In this document: positions 43,800-55,000 of the stretch, piece by piece
Layout: each line of letters begins with the position of its first letter
How positions within the stretch are numbered: the first letter of the stretch is position 1
Source: Archivesica marissinica
Taxonomy: Eukaryota > Mollusca > Bivalvia > Venerida > Vesicomyidae
Assembly (NCBI GenBank): GCA_014843695.1
Contig: CM026386.1
Location: 11,535,814-11,599,813, forward strand
DNA: 64,000 nt
Direction of reading: 5' to 3'
The notes under the pieces: generated by a model
Seen by the model: the letters and a program-made list of their open reading frames with translations, nothing else
The model's database searches: none
Told to the model about the DNA's origin: nothing
Translations under genes and position numbers: made by a program

Positions 43800-44875
43800 G
43801 ATAAACTGAGTTGATATACAACCAATGGTGCATGATGAACTGTGGATATACAACCAATGGTGCATGATGAACTGTGGATATACAACCAATGGTGCATGAT
43901 GAACTGTGGATATACAACCAATGGTGCATGATGAACTGTGGATATACAACCAATGGTGCACGATAAACTGTGGATATACAACCAATGGTGCATGATGAAC
44001 TGTGGATATACAACCAATGGTGCACGATAAACTGTGGATGTACAACCAATGGTGCATGATGAACTGTGGATATACAACCAATGGTGCACGATAAACTGTG
44101 GATGTACAACCAATGGTGCATGATGAACTGTGGATATACAACCAATGGTGCACGATAAACTGTGGATGTACAACCAATGGTGCATGATGAACTGTGGATA
44201 TACAACCAATGGTGCACGATAAACTGTGGATGTACAACCAATGGTGCATGATGAACTGTGGATATACAACCAATGGTGCACGATAAACTGTGGATGTACA
44301 ACCAATGGTGCATGATGAACTGTGGATATACAACCAATGGTGCACGATAAACTGTGGATATACAACCAATGGTGCACGATGAACTGTGGATGTACAACCA
44401 ATGGTGCACGATGAACTGTGGATATACAACCAATGGTGCACGATGAACTGTGGATGTACAACCAATGGTGCACGATGAACTGTGGATGTACAACCAATGG
44501 TGCACGAGAAACTGTGGATATACAACCAATGGTGCACGATGAACTGTGGATATACAACCAATGGTGCACGATGAACTGTGGATGTACAACCAATGGTGCA
44601 CGAGAAACTGTCGATATACAACCAATGGTGCATGATAAACTGTCGATATACAACCAATAGTGCACGAGAAACTGTCGATATACAACCAATGGTGTGCGAG
44701 AAACTGTCGATATACAACCAATGGTGCACGAGAAACTGTCGATATACAACGAACTGTGCACGATAAACTGTGGATATACAACCACCCATGCACGATAAAC
44801 TGTCAATATACAACAAACTGTGCACGAGAAACTGTTGGTATACAACAAACTGTGCACGAGAATCTGTGATACAAT
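43800..44875. repeat. 32-bp minisatellite in the presumed 3' UTR, about 33 copies
   Basis: The unit holds CAACCAATGGTGCATGATGA and ACTGTGGATATA. In the middle, CATGATGAAC and CACGATAAAC units alternate as a 64-bp pair; later units read CACGAGAAACTGTCGATA. It begins 31 bp after the TGA and precedes the AATAAA at 45060, so it is probably transcribed in the 3' UTR. Confidence 0.95.
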
Positions 44876-45059
44876 AAACAGTGCTTTCAGAAACATGTTA
44901 TTTATATATATATGTCTATAGAGAACACATGGGTTTGTCACATTGCAGTACAGTGTGAGGAATTAATATAAGTTTTCTGAAAACTTGTTTTCCAATCCAA
45001 ACCATTCACAATTTATGTAATTTGTAACATTGTTTGTGTTATACATGTAAATTTATTGG

Positions 45060-45065
45060 AATAAA
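45060..45065 (+). promoter_or_regulatory. Polyadenylation signal AATAAA of the PROSER3-like gene
   Basis: AATAAA in an AT-rich setting about 1.3 kb after the stop codon. An earlier ACAATAAACAG at 44873 is an alternative right at the array end. Confidence 0.45.
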
Positions 45066-45164
45066 TACTGTTTAAACCAATATTGTACACCCTAAATATG
45101 TGCAAATCCCATGTGAATTAATATATACAGTAAAACTTGTGTTAGCAGCCAATATTCATCATGT

Positions 45165-45230
45165 TTTAAATACAGTAAGACTCCTCTAATCCAGACACCT
45201 CTAATCTGGAATACCCTTTAAACCGTACTT
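45165..45230. mobile_element. Mariner/pogo-like terminal fragment
   Basis: TACAGTAAGACTCCTCTAAT followed by CCAGACACCTCTAATCTGGA resembles the terminus of Tc1/mariner or pogo relatives. The other end was not found. Confidence 0.4.
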
Positions 45231-45387
45231 TTTCTCCGGTCCCGAATTTTTCTCTTCTATTTACATTATAGGAAAAACCCTTCTATTCCGGAAACTGGAC
45301 GAAATTTCGTAACATTTTGTGTATTTTCATAACAAAATTACGCCTCTAAACCGGACATGCCATTTATGAAAGGAAGCCAGTGACCCA

Positions 45388-45690
45388 GGGATCAGTTTAG
45401 AGGGCGATGTGGGCGAAATTGTCGCCCTAGGGACCCTGACTTCGCCCTCTGGGGTCCCCACTTCTCTTCTCCCTAAACAAAAAAACAACAATTACGAAAC
45501 AACATAATTTTGTCTAGTAAGATACACTGGCCCATTATAAAGCACTCCTTCTATTCAAATGTTGTATTTAATGGTTGTACTGTGCATTTTAACCCTATTT
45601 TGCAGAAGTATATTAAAGAACACCATTTAAGGAAGAGATCACGCGCTTTCTCACTTCTCCCAAAAATTCTGACATAGAATGAACCCTGAG
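45388..45690 (-). mobile_element. M2: hAT-like inverted-repeat element
   Basis: CAGGGATCAGTTTAGAGGGC to ATAGAATGAACCCTG with all inner blocks; near full length. Confidence 0.8.
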
Positions 45691-45919
45691 CCAGTCATAG
45701 GATGATCCTTGTGTATTGTCATACAATTGAAACCATTCCATTGTTTACCTCTAAGTTGATTTATAGGATTATGCCATCGTATCGAAATGTTTGAAATCTT
45801 TGTATTGTTATGTTCATGTTGCATTTCATTTTCCGATGAAAATTATTCTGAAAATGTATGGATTGACGGCATTCTATAAAGAATCGATGAATGTGTTGTT
45901 TGAACCATGACATTGGTCG

Positions 45920-46795
45920 ACTGCAGTAATGTTAGGCACAGCTTTCTACAGTAGCTGTTATGTTGGGCACAGCTTTCTACAGTAGCTGTCATGTTGGGCA
46001 CAGCTTTCTACAGTAGCTGTCATGTTGGGCACAGCTTTCTACAGTAGCTGTCATGTTGGGCACAGCTTTCTACAGTAGCTGTCACGTTGGGCACAGCTTT
46101 CTATAGTAGCTGTCACGTTGGGCACAGCTTTCTACAGTAGCTGTCATGTTGGACACAGCTTTCTACAGTAGCTGTCATGTTGGGCACAGCTTTCTATAGT
46201 AGCTGTCACGTTGGGCACAGCTTTCTACAGTAGCTGTCATGTTGGGCACAGCTTTCTACTGTAGCTGTCAGGTTGGGCACAGCTTTCTACAGTAGCTGTC
46301 ATGTTGGACACAGCTTTCTACAGTAGCTGTCATGTTGGGCACAGCTTTCTATAGTAGCTGTCACGTTGGGCACAGCTTTCTACTGTAGCTGTCAGGTTGG
46401 GCACAGCTTTCTACAGTAGCTGTCATGTTGGACACAGCTTTCTACAGTAGCTGTCATGTTGGGCACAGCTTTCTATAGTAGCTGTCACGTTGGGCACAGC
46501 TTTCTACAGTAGCTGTCACGTTGGGCACAGCTTTCTACTGTAGCTGTCAGGTTGGGCACAGCTTTCTACTGTAGCTGTCAGGTTGGGCACACCTGTCATG
46601 TTGGGCACAGCTTTCTATAGTAGCTGCCTGTCACGTTGGGCACAGCTTTCTACAGTAACTGTCACGTTGGGCACAGCTTTCTACTGTAGCTGTCACATTG
46701 GGCACAGATTTCTACAGTAACTGTCACATTGGGAACAGCTTTCTACAGTAGATGTCACGTTGGGCACAGCTTTCTACCGTACCTGCATTCTACTG
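45920..46795. repeat. 31-bp minisatellite, about 28 copies
   Basis: The unit contains TTGGGCACAGCTTTCTACAG and TAGCTGTCATG. Groups such as CATG / CATG-GGACAC / CACG recur, which hints at multi-unit duplication. Intergenic. Confidence 0.95.
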
Positions 46796-47390
46796 TCTGC
46801 CATTCCAGCATGCCATGTCATATATTCTTTATAATACGTTTATACGATTTGCCAAGAAATATTTTTCTTTCAAAATTGTTCAATAAAACATTAAAATAAT
46901 ATGTCGTTATACGAATTGATAATTTGATAGCCAGATTTTCTCTAAGCTGTTGGTTTCTTTGCAGTTGGCACTGGAGTCTCGATGGCTGGGTGGATGTTGG
47001 TGGTTCTACCCGGGAGTCTGCCAGAAACAATGCTTAGAGGGACAGGCATGTGTGGTCTTCCTCCACCAATATACACTGCAGTCCTTATCAGAATATGACA
47101 TACAATTATATGTGTCGGTCCAACTCTAAATTAATAAACAAAAGCGAAATGAAATCAAATATTTTTCATACTGTTGAGACGCAGGTCGTTCAATATCACT
47201 GCAAGCAAAGTTGCTATCACACTTGGCCATATTTGTTAATGAGAAAAAATCTATTGAATAATTGTTGATGTCGAAACACACGGACGACTGACACAAACAA
47301 TTCTCATTGAACAGCATTAGCCTTTCTCCCATTCGTGTAGTTTCTCCAGTTCTTCTTGGAAGTAGGTTGGAATCGGCAGATTTTTGAATT
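46796..47390. other. Intergenic sequence with a weak SINE-like piece
   Basis: TGGTGGTTCTACCCGGGAGT and TGGTCTTCCTCCACCAATAT near 46997-47072 resemble S6 pieces. Otherwise nothing recognised. Confidence 0.4.
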
Positions 47391-47609
47391 TAAACTTTAT
47401 TTATTTTACAACGATTGTGAAGCAAGTTGTAGCAACTTATATTAATCACTCTTGTTGGCGTGGATGAAAGCGTATATGTGGGAGGAAACTGGAGAAAACC
47501 CACCTGTTCGATCTGGTGACCACCGTACCATCTAGCATACTTCCCAGTCCGAGGATCGAACTCGGATTGCATTGGTGAGAAGCGAGCGCGCTAACCACTG
47601 CGCCAATGT
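47391..47609 (-). mobile_element. SINE family S5 copy
   Basis: Tail TTTATTTTACAACGATTGTG, GGAGGAAACTGGAGAAAACC, GAGGATCGAACTCGGATTGC, head CTAACCACTGCGCCAATG. Confidence 0.85.
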
Positions 47610-47639
47610 TTGAATGATGCAATATAGTAAGCTAGAGAC

Positions 47640-48350
47640 GTGGTGTTGATTACACACAGTTGGGCATGTCGTTGATGTATACTAAGAACAACAGCGGCCC
47701 AAGAACTGTGCCCTGGGGGACACCGCTGGTTACAGGGGCACGGGAGGAGTGTTGTCCTTTAACCACTACTGACTGGGTACGCCCTCAAAGGAAGTCTGAG
47801 CTGAGATCCAGGTTGCCTCGCATGCCGTAACTCTGTAGTTTTCTAAGTAGACGTTGATGGATTACCTTATCGAATGCCTTACTGAAGTCAAGTAATACAG
47901 CATCAACTTGGTCACGCATATCAAGACTGTTAGCTATCTTTAACCGCCAGAATCAGCTGTGACACGCAGGAGCGCTTCTTCCTGAAGCTGTGCTGTGCAT
48001 CATTGAGTATACCCATGGTGGTCTAGATATGATATAACATTACTTCTGAATGACATGCTCTAGACATTTTCAGCATATAGATGTCAGCGACGCAGATCTG
48101 TAGTTGGAAGCCTTGTTCCTGTCTCCCTTGAAAAGTCACGTGTTTGCCTCCTTCCAGGCTGATGGTAGCTTACCACAATCTAATGACGTCTGCAAAATAA
48201 GGACAAGCACATCTACTATATCTTCACGGACATCGTTCAATAGTATTCCTGATATATTGTCTGGACCTGTATTTCAGTATCCATATCTGGTCATCAGTTG
48301 GAATATCACATGTAGTCATGCACAACTGAGTACACAGCCTGAATTCCCAC
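47640..48350 (-). pseudogene. Decayed non-LTR retrotransposon reverse transcriptase
   Basis: Minus-strand pieces in order: [101 protein letters not shown] and NDMP. These are the usual finger and palm blocks of LINE-type reverse transcriptases (CR1/Jockey-like group). There are in-frame stops (for example FL-stop-GR near 47790), a frameshift near 47945, and the conserved YxDD block is not present. It lies in the intergenic gap upstream of COG8 and is inactive. Confidence 0.8.
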
Positions 48351-48430
48351 ACAGCATGACGTCTGTAATAAATTAATATTAATAGTCCAAAAAAGTAGAT
48401 ATGACATGTGACATGGTGAACCAAACGTAA

Positions 48431-48660
48431 CCGCTTCCGTGGTCAAGTGGTTACGGTCGCTGACTTACACAAATATATCACTGTAACCCATCATCACTGA
48501 TAGTCACAAGTTCGAACCCTGCTCAGACCGTGTCTCGTTATATGAAAAAGTTGGCAGTTTCTTACGGAAGTTGGTGCACCAAGTACTGGTTAACCGGAAA
48601 GGTTTTGTTAGGTAAACTACTCATCGCTCAAATGGGCAACCAGTAGCGGCATTTAAATAC
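48431..48660 (+). mobile_element. SINE family S2 copy with an S1-type tail
   Basis: CCGCTTCCGTGGTCAAGTGG, GTTCGAACCCTGCTCAGACC, AAGTACTGGTTAACCGGAAA, then CATCGCTCAAATGGGCAACC and AGTAGCGGCATTTAAATA. The tail resembles that of S1, not the GGCGATATAGCCC tail. Confidence 0.7.
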
Positions 48661-48949
48661 CCCCCCCCTCGAACATGGTACCTAAGCAAGACATTTACAT
48701 AGGAAAGCACATTATATATAGTCTACATAATTATATAGCCTATATCAGGAAGACACAAAATACAACTATATAATCAACCGCTGTCGATATTTAGATGTTC
48801 AGATTACGCATGTCATATCTGTCTGCATGCAAAAGTCGCTACTGAAAAGATTTTTTAATAATTTTATGTTATTATTGTTTTTCTGACGGAAGAGTACGGC
48901 ACATGACCAGTTTTAGCCTTTTATGAGCGTTATTTGGACCTTGATCAAT
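48661..48949. promoter_or_regulatory. Region upstream of COG8; promoter expected but no motif seen
   Basis: 290 bp of AT-rich sequence before the COG8 ATG. No clear TATA box or initiator. Placement is by position only. Confidence 0.25.
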
Positions 48950-49013
48950 ATGGAATCGATTGACGTGGAAGAAGAGGGTGTTGTGACAGCAATATTTAAA
49001 GAATCCTTTCCAG
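48950..49013 (+). CDS. COG8: COG8 exon 1
   Basis: ATG at 48950; [20 protein letters not shown] plus P and one base. Donor GTAGCA. Confidence 0.85.
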
Positions 49014-52000
49014 GTAGCATACTGTTTCTGTTATTTTATTTAAGTGCACCTATTTTTTCAATTGACTGACACAAAGACAATGTTTAGAAATTCGTATTTT
49101 CTGAGAAATCGAGATGTATATTTGGATAAATCTTCCAGGTTATGGGGACGCTCATTCGAATAAGTATCTGAATCATCTTGTATCTATATTTATGTGGAAC
49201 CAATTGCGGAGACTTGTTATTCAGGAAAGCTTTTGCCGACCTAAATGGTTGACCAGTACTAAGCAAGGTGTTCAAGGACACTACATAGATGTCCTGACGA
49301 AGTGTCGAACCTGCGTCCATTCCTGTGGTGTCTGTTGTCTAGTGGTCCCACGTTCGATACTCAGTCAGGGTATAACTTGACAACTGGCATTTTAGATCAT
49401 ACGTTCCACTGAACATTTGATGATGTAGCCACAGTTGCATAGTGCCCAGGAACTACATGGTGTCCAAATAACATTTTACCACGAGAATATGGAACTCTCG
49501 AGAATATGAGAAACCACTATACCAGTATAATGCAGGTCTCACCATTTTTTTTCAGAGAGCTGGAAGAATGACACAAACTTTGTACATTATCTGTCTGAAC
49601 TGAGTTCCTATGGAGTTGAAAAGCTTGGTGAGTATTCTTTGAAATATATCTCTATTGTTGTAAATATTGTTGTCAAACAAAGGTGGAAAATGACAGAGAA
49701 CTGATAGGATTGTATACAAACCACAATATGCAGTTCAGAGGCTGTCAATACCATTATAGGCTGTCCGGTTAGTGCAGTGGTTACTGCGTTCGCTTCTCAC
49801 CAATGCAACCCGGGTTCGATACTCGGATCGGGAAGTATGTGAGATGGTACGGTTGTCGCCAGATCGGACAATTGGGTTTTCTCCGGGTACACGAATGACC
49901 ACATATATGCTTTCATCTGCGCCAACGAGAGTGATTAATATAAGTTGTTTGAACTGGCTTCACAATCGTTGTAAAATAAATAAAGTTTAAATTTAATACC
50001 ATTATAGCGTGTGCAGAAGTGAGAGGATGTATTTCGAAGGTGATTGCATGGGCACATATTTTCATCCGGTGCCACAATTTGGCAATATTTAGGGAGGTAG
50101 TGGGGATGTGGCTTGTTCATACCTATGTGAATATCTAGTGCAATGAGAATCATAGGGTCCAAGGTGGCATGATCTAGTCTGTCTGCACATGTAATCATAT
50201 TTGTTTTGTTCTCCAGCATGTAATATAAATCACCAGATTCTGTTTGTCACGGGTTCGAGCCCCACTCGTTTCATTTATATGAAAAAATTGGCAGTTTTTT
50301 ACGGAGGTTGGTGCACCCAAGTACTGGTTAACCGCTGGAGCCTACTCAGGAAAGGTTCTGTTAGGTAAACTGCCCGCCGGCGATATAGCCCAAAATGGTG
50401 CTAATGCAGGCGTAAAACCCGAACTAACAAACATACAAATCACCAGATTGATAAGTTTATTTTCACATCAGCTCTCATCAATATGCATTTGACCCGAGCT
50501 CCCGGGTTTTGACGCACGAAAATTGATAAAGACGCATGTTTGACTCTTGGTGAAAATGCCCTGAGAGTCAACTTGACCCGGGGCGTTGATCGGTCATGCG
50601 TCTTCAAATATTTTCTCAGAAATATGTCTGTCTACGAGGTCGAAGACCGTAATCGTTCATATATAAAACGCAGTTATTGTCATCAAAAGTCTGCTGCATT
50701 TCGTTATGAACACGATCGTGATTTACGAGGGACTCACAATCGGACAAATGGCGTCTAGACAAACTTTACGTAAAATCTTTATCTCAACCAGCCGATCAGA
50801 ATATAGTATCAACCACGCATAAAACGCCTTCATCACTTGCGCCGCCCAGGGTTAGGTTCAAAATGCGTGGTTGATGTCATTATTCAGTTGGGTGGTTGAG
50901 AAAAAAGGCTTACCCAAACTTTAGTATCAAAGGGAAATAAATCTTTAATAACGTTTCTCTAATACCTGTACGGCTCAGTATTTTTCCGGTAAAAATTAGT
51001 TTTTATCAAAAGACAATTATTATTGATTGTCACAATAAACACCTTTAACAAGTTTTGCAAACAACCAATTACCGTTTGTGTTGTTTGCCATCATATGTGC
51101 TGCTAATCATGAGAACTGAGAAGTTTAAGTAGGTGTTGACATTATGTGTATTGTCAATGTACAATCGGCATAGATAAAACGGTGTTTTTGTAACACGTGT
51201 ATTGTCAATAATAAGTTGTCTGCTATTTGAGAAGCTTATAGTGGGCCACTGATATAGAAATTATACGCCGGAATCGTTTGATGATGTCGGTGAGTAAAAG
51301 TACTTTTGCTATTGTTTGTTACAGATTTCTATGGGGTATTCATTGTGTGCACCACCCATTAATCATTTCATTGTTTCTACATTATTCCTTCATTTTCTGG
51401 AGAATATTCCTAAATCATTCTTAGTTATATTTTCAATCAGATCGGAGATAAAAAATTAAAGAGTATCAGTTTTAGAAATTAAATCTTAAATATGGTTCAG
51501 AAAAGCCTTAGTCACTTCGGAATTGGCACACCCAGCAAACGTAAGCTGAGTGATAGTGTTAGTGAACCTGGGACACCTAAACGCCATAAAGTAGACTGTG
51601 ACACTCCTAAGTCTAAAGTGAAAAGAAATTTCAGGTCTGAGTGGCTTAATGAATTTGGGTGGCTGGAAATGAAACAAACTGATGATCAGATTCTGTTGTA
51701 TTGTACTTGGTGTAGAGATGCTAAAAAGAAAAATCCCTTCGCTAACAGTGGTAGCACGAACCTACAACAATTACATGTATGTAAAGTACCAACATGCATA
51801 TATTTGACTCTTGAAAATTCCAGCTTGACTCTAAAATTCCTGTTTGACTCTTGAGATTTTGACCTCAAGGGTCATTGACTCTTGAGTTTCAAAGTCTAGT
51901 GAACGCACTGCATCAATATTATTTTGCATGATTTTGCAGCTCAGGAACCGGACCGATTGTGTGAAGAGAAAACACAAATACTGGAAGAGACACAGAACCT

Positions 52001-55000
52001 AGCATTCCAGAACTATAAGACATTTATACAAACTGCCGAATGCTCTAGGGAAATATTTGAAGATGTAAGTATGTCAGAAGTATGGTGGTTACAGTTTTGC
52101 AATGGGTTCTGGCCCCAAGGTTATAAACTTTTCTCAGATCTCAAACTCAAGCTCAAATGATCTGATTGGTTGATTCTGAGTGTTACTGTCAGCTGAACCA
52201 ATCAGGCGCTTGAGACTGAGTTTTGAGATTGGAGAAAAGTTTTATAACCTCGGGGCCGGGTTTACAAATTGTTTTTAGCAATGAATAAAGAAGCGGGGAA
52301 TTGGGGAGAATAATATTGTCTTGTTTGAAGATTAGCACACAAACCGTCACTGACTTGTACACCACTGTAACCTATCATACTGATGGTCCTGTACAGTCAA
52401 ACCTGTGTCACTGACTTGTACACCACTGTAACCTATCATTACTGATGGTCATGTACAGTCAAACCTGTGTCACTGACTTGTACACCACTGTAACCTATCA
52501 TTACTGATGGTCATGTACAGTCAAACCTGTGTCACTGACTTGTACACCACTGTAACCTATCATTACTGATGGTCATGGGTTCGAGCCCCACTCAGACCGT
52601 GTCTCTTTATATGAAAAAAGGTGGCAGTTTCTTACATAGGTTGGTGCACTAAGTACTGGTTAACCGCTGGGGCCTGCCCAGGAAAGGTGTTGTTAGGTAA
52701 ACCAACCGTCGCTGAAATGGACAACCGGTAGCGACGTTAAATAAACTTAAATAAAAAATATATATATACTGATTCAGATATGAAAGAATCTGTGACTGGG
52801 ACAAACTACATGCATGTATTATAGCAATGGAGAGTACATGAAGGACAATAAATAATTATGCAGGTGTCGGCAGCTTTGGTTCACAACGCACGGTATTAAT
52901 CTTATGTGGAAACATGGAGAAATGTTTTGTGTTTTGTTGTGGTTGTGGTGATGAGCAAAAGTACGCAGCTGAAAATATTGTTTAATATTGGTTCCTGATA
53001 ATATTGATGTTATGTTAACAAAACTAAAAATATGTTGGAAATTCCTCGGGTTATTTTGTTTTTAGTTTAATCATATTTTCTTGCATTCTTTATATTCAAT
53101 GTACAATACAACTCAAATGTACCCTCGAGTTTCCGGTTTCCGTTATAAGAAATGATCGGCATTCAACAAAACGAATCTTAAAACTACATAGTTTCTAAAT
53201 GTATGATGTAAATAAAGTAACGTTCCTCTTTTATTCCAAAGAATTAGAAATTAATATGACTACGTAAATAACAACGGGCGCTGTCATTTTTACCATGACC
53301 CGAAATCGACATCTGTGGTGACTGGTACCGGAGTTTTCGTGACCTTTCAGAAAATCAATGTACAATACAACTGAAATGTACAAACATGTTACGGATGAAT
53401 TAAATAAGATATATGGTACAAACATTATCAGTATGTATATATATGGAGACGGTTATTTGGAAACGTGTGTGTTAATAGTTCCAGATAATAGAGCAGCATG
53501 TTGAAGGCCTGCTGGAGAAGTTACCGGTATTCTCAGAACATTGTAACCAAGTTCTTAAAAAGGCTCAAGATATCAGTTCCAGGTAAGACTAGAGGAAATT
53601 GTGAATATAAATAATGCATAATAATTCCGTTAGACCTGAATTATGTTCCATTTTTACCTTCTGGACATATTTGCAAGCGACCATCATTTCGAATAGTCAC
53701 AATTCGTAAGTAAAACTCGAAATAATTTTGTATCTCTTGCCAACCGCGAAATTTAGAAATTTATGCCATTTTTGTACACTAAATTATCCAGACAAGATTA
53801 TCAATTTGATGTTGTCAAACCATTCTACTGTGATTGTCTGTATTGGAAAAAAATATTTTTCTATCAAAACTCGGTATTACCATGTTTGGTGCAACAGCTA
53901 TTAGCATAATATTAATGGTAAGGAGATAAAGAATCCACTAACTGTTATGTGCACGCATAACCATAGGGCTAGTTCAAATTCCAGGATGTTCGCCCAACAG
54001 GGTATTCAAAATGTACCATTAAGCATGTTTTTTAAGAAATGTACAGTCAAACCTGTCTTAAGCAGCCAGCCAATGGAATCACAGAACATGGCTACTTAGG
54101 ACAGGTGGCTGCTTGATTGAGGTCAAATGTATAATGTGGAAGTTGTGGTGGCGAAAGGCCCGGAGTATGAGCCCCGCTGGAGCCATTACAATTGTGCCCT
54201 TATCTTCTCTCTCCCTTGTGGCGATGGATTCCATCAGGAATGAGGTCTCCAGAGTGATTAACATAGTTGTAAGTTGTTTCGCAATCAAACTAAAATAAAT
54301 TTGTATAATGAAGACGAACATATCTGGAAACTGGCTGCTTAATAGAGGTGACCACTAATGCAGGTTTGACTGTACATTCCAAAAAATTACAATGACCATA
54401 CATGTGCAACCCATCAATTCTATGTCATTAGGCCTCTATAAGTAGATAATTGATACTCTCGGGAAGGGCCGTAACTAATGTTGCTAGAACTTGTGGCCTG
54501 ACCCGTTTGCCTTTCTTTAATTTGTCATGTTTTGTATTCACATGTAAATGTAAAACGAATCAAGCAATAAAATATGATTTAAACTAAAATCTCACAAGTT
54601 AAATGTTATCTACTGTTGTATCATATTTATTGTATGAACCTTTGAGTCGGTAAATGTAAGTTAGCTACATTCATTGCACAGCCGTCGAATGAATACACTG
54701 ACCTTGCAACGTCACACTCAGCTGCTCGAGATCCTGGAGCTTCCACAGCTGATGGACACGTGTGTGCGGAATGGTTACTATGACGAGGCCCTGGAGTTGG
54801 CATCGCACGTGAAACGGCTGGAAAAGAAACATTCGGGAATTCCTGTGATTGCTGTAAGTGTTTGTAGAATACGGTTTACGGGCTCCTCTAGGAATTGTTT
54901 CAGTTTTGCGTGGTCTACTGGATAGAACCCCACGTTGCAGCTTCATTTGAAATAATTTTACAGCAAGTCCCTCATATAGACATAAGTGTAATATGTTTGG

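Noticed and set aside
43745..44941. 398-, 346- and 334-codon overlapping ORFs on the minus strand
   Set aside because: All three minus-strand frames are open because three 32-bp units make 96 bp without stops; a repeat artefact.
50540..50758. 73-codon ORF in COG8 intron 2
   Set aside because: It begins at a non-conserved site, has no recognisable motif and no good splice context.
53478..53484. Alternative COG8 exon 4 acceptor at 53477
   Set aside because: Starting there gives an early in-frame stop; the AG at 53484 keeps the frame and matches the family.
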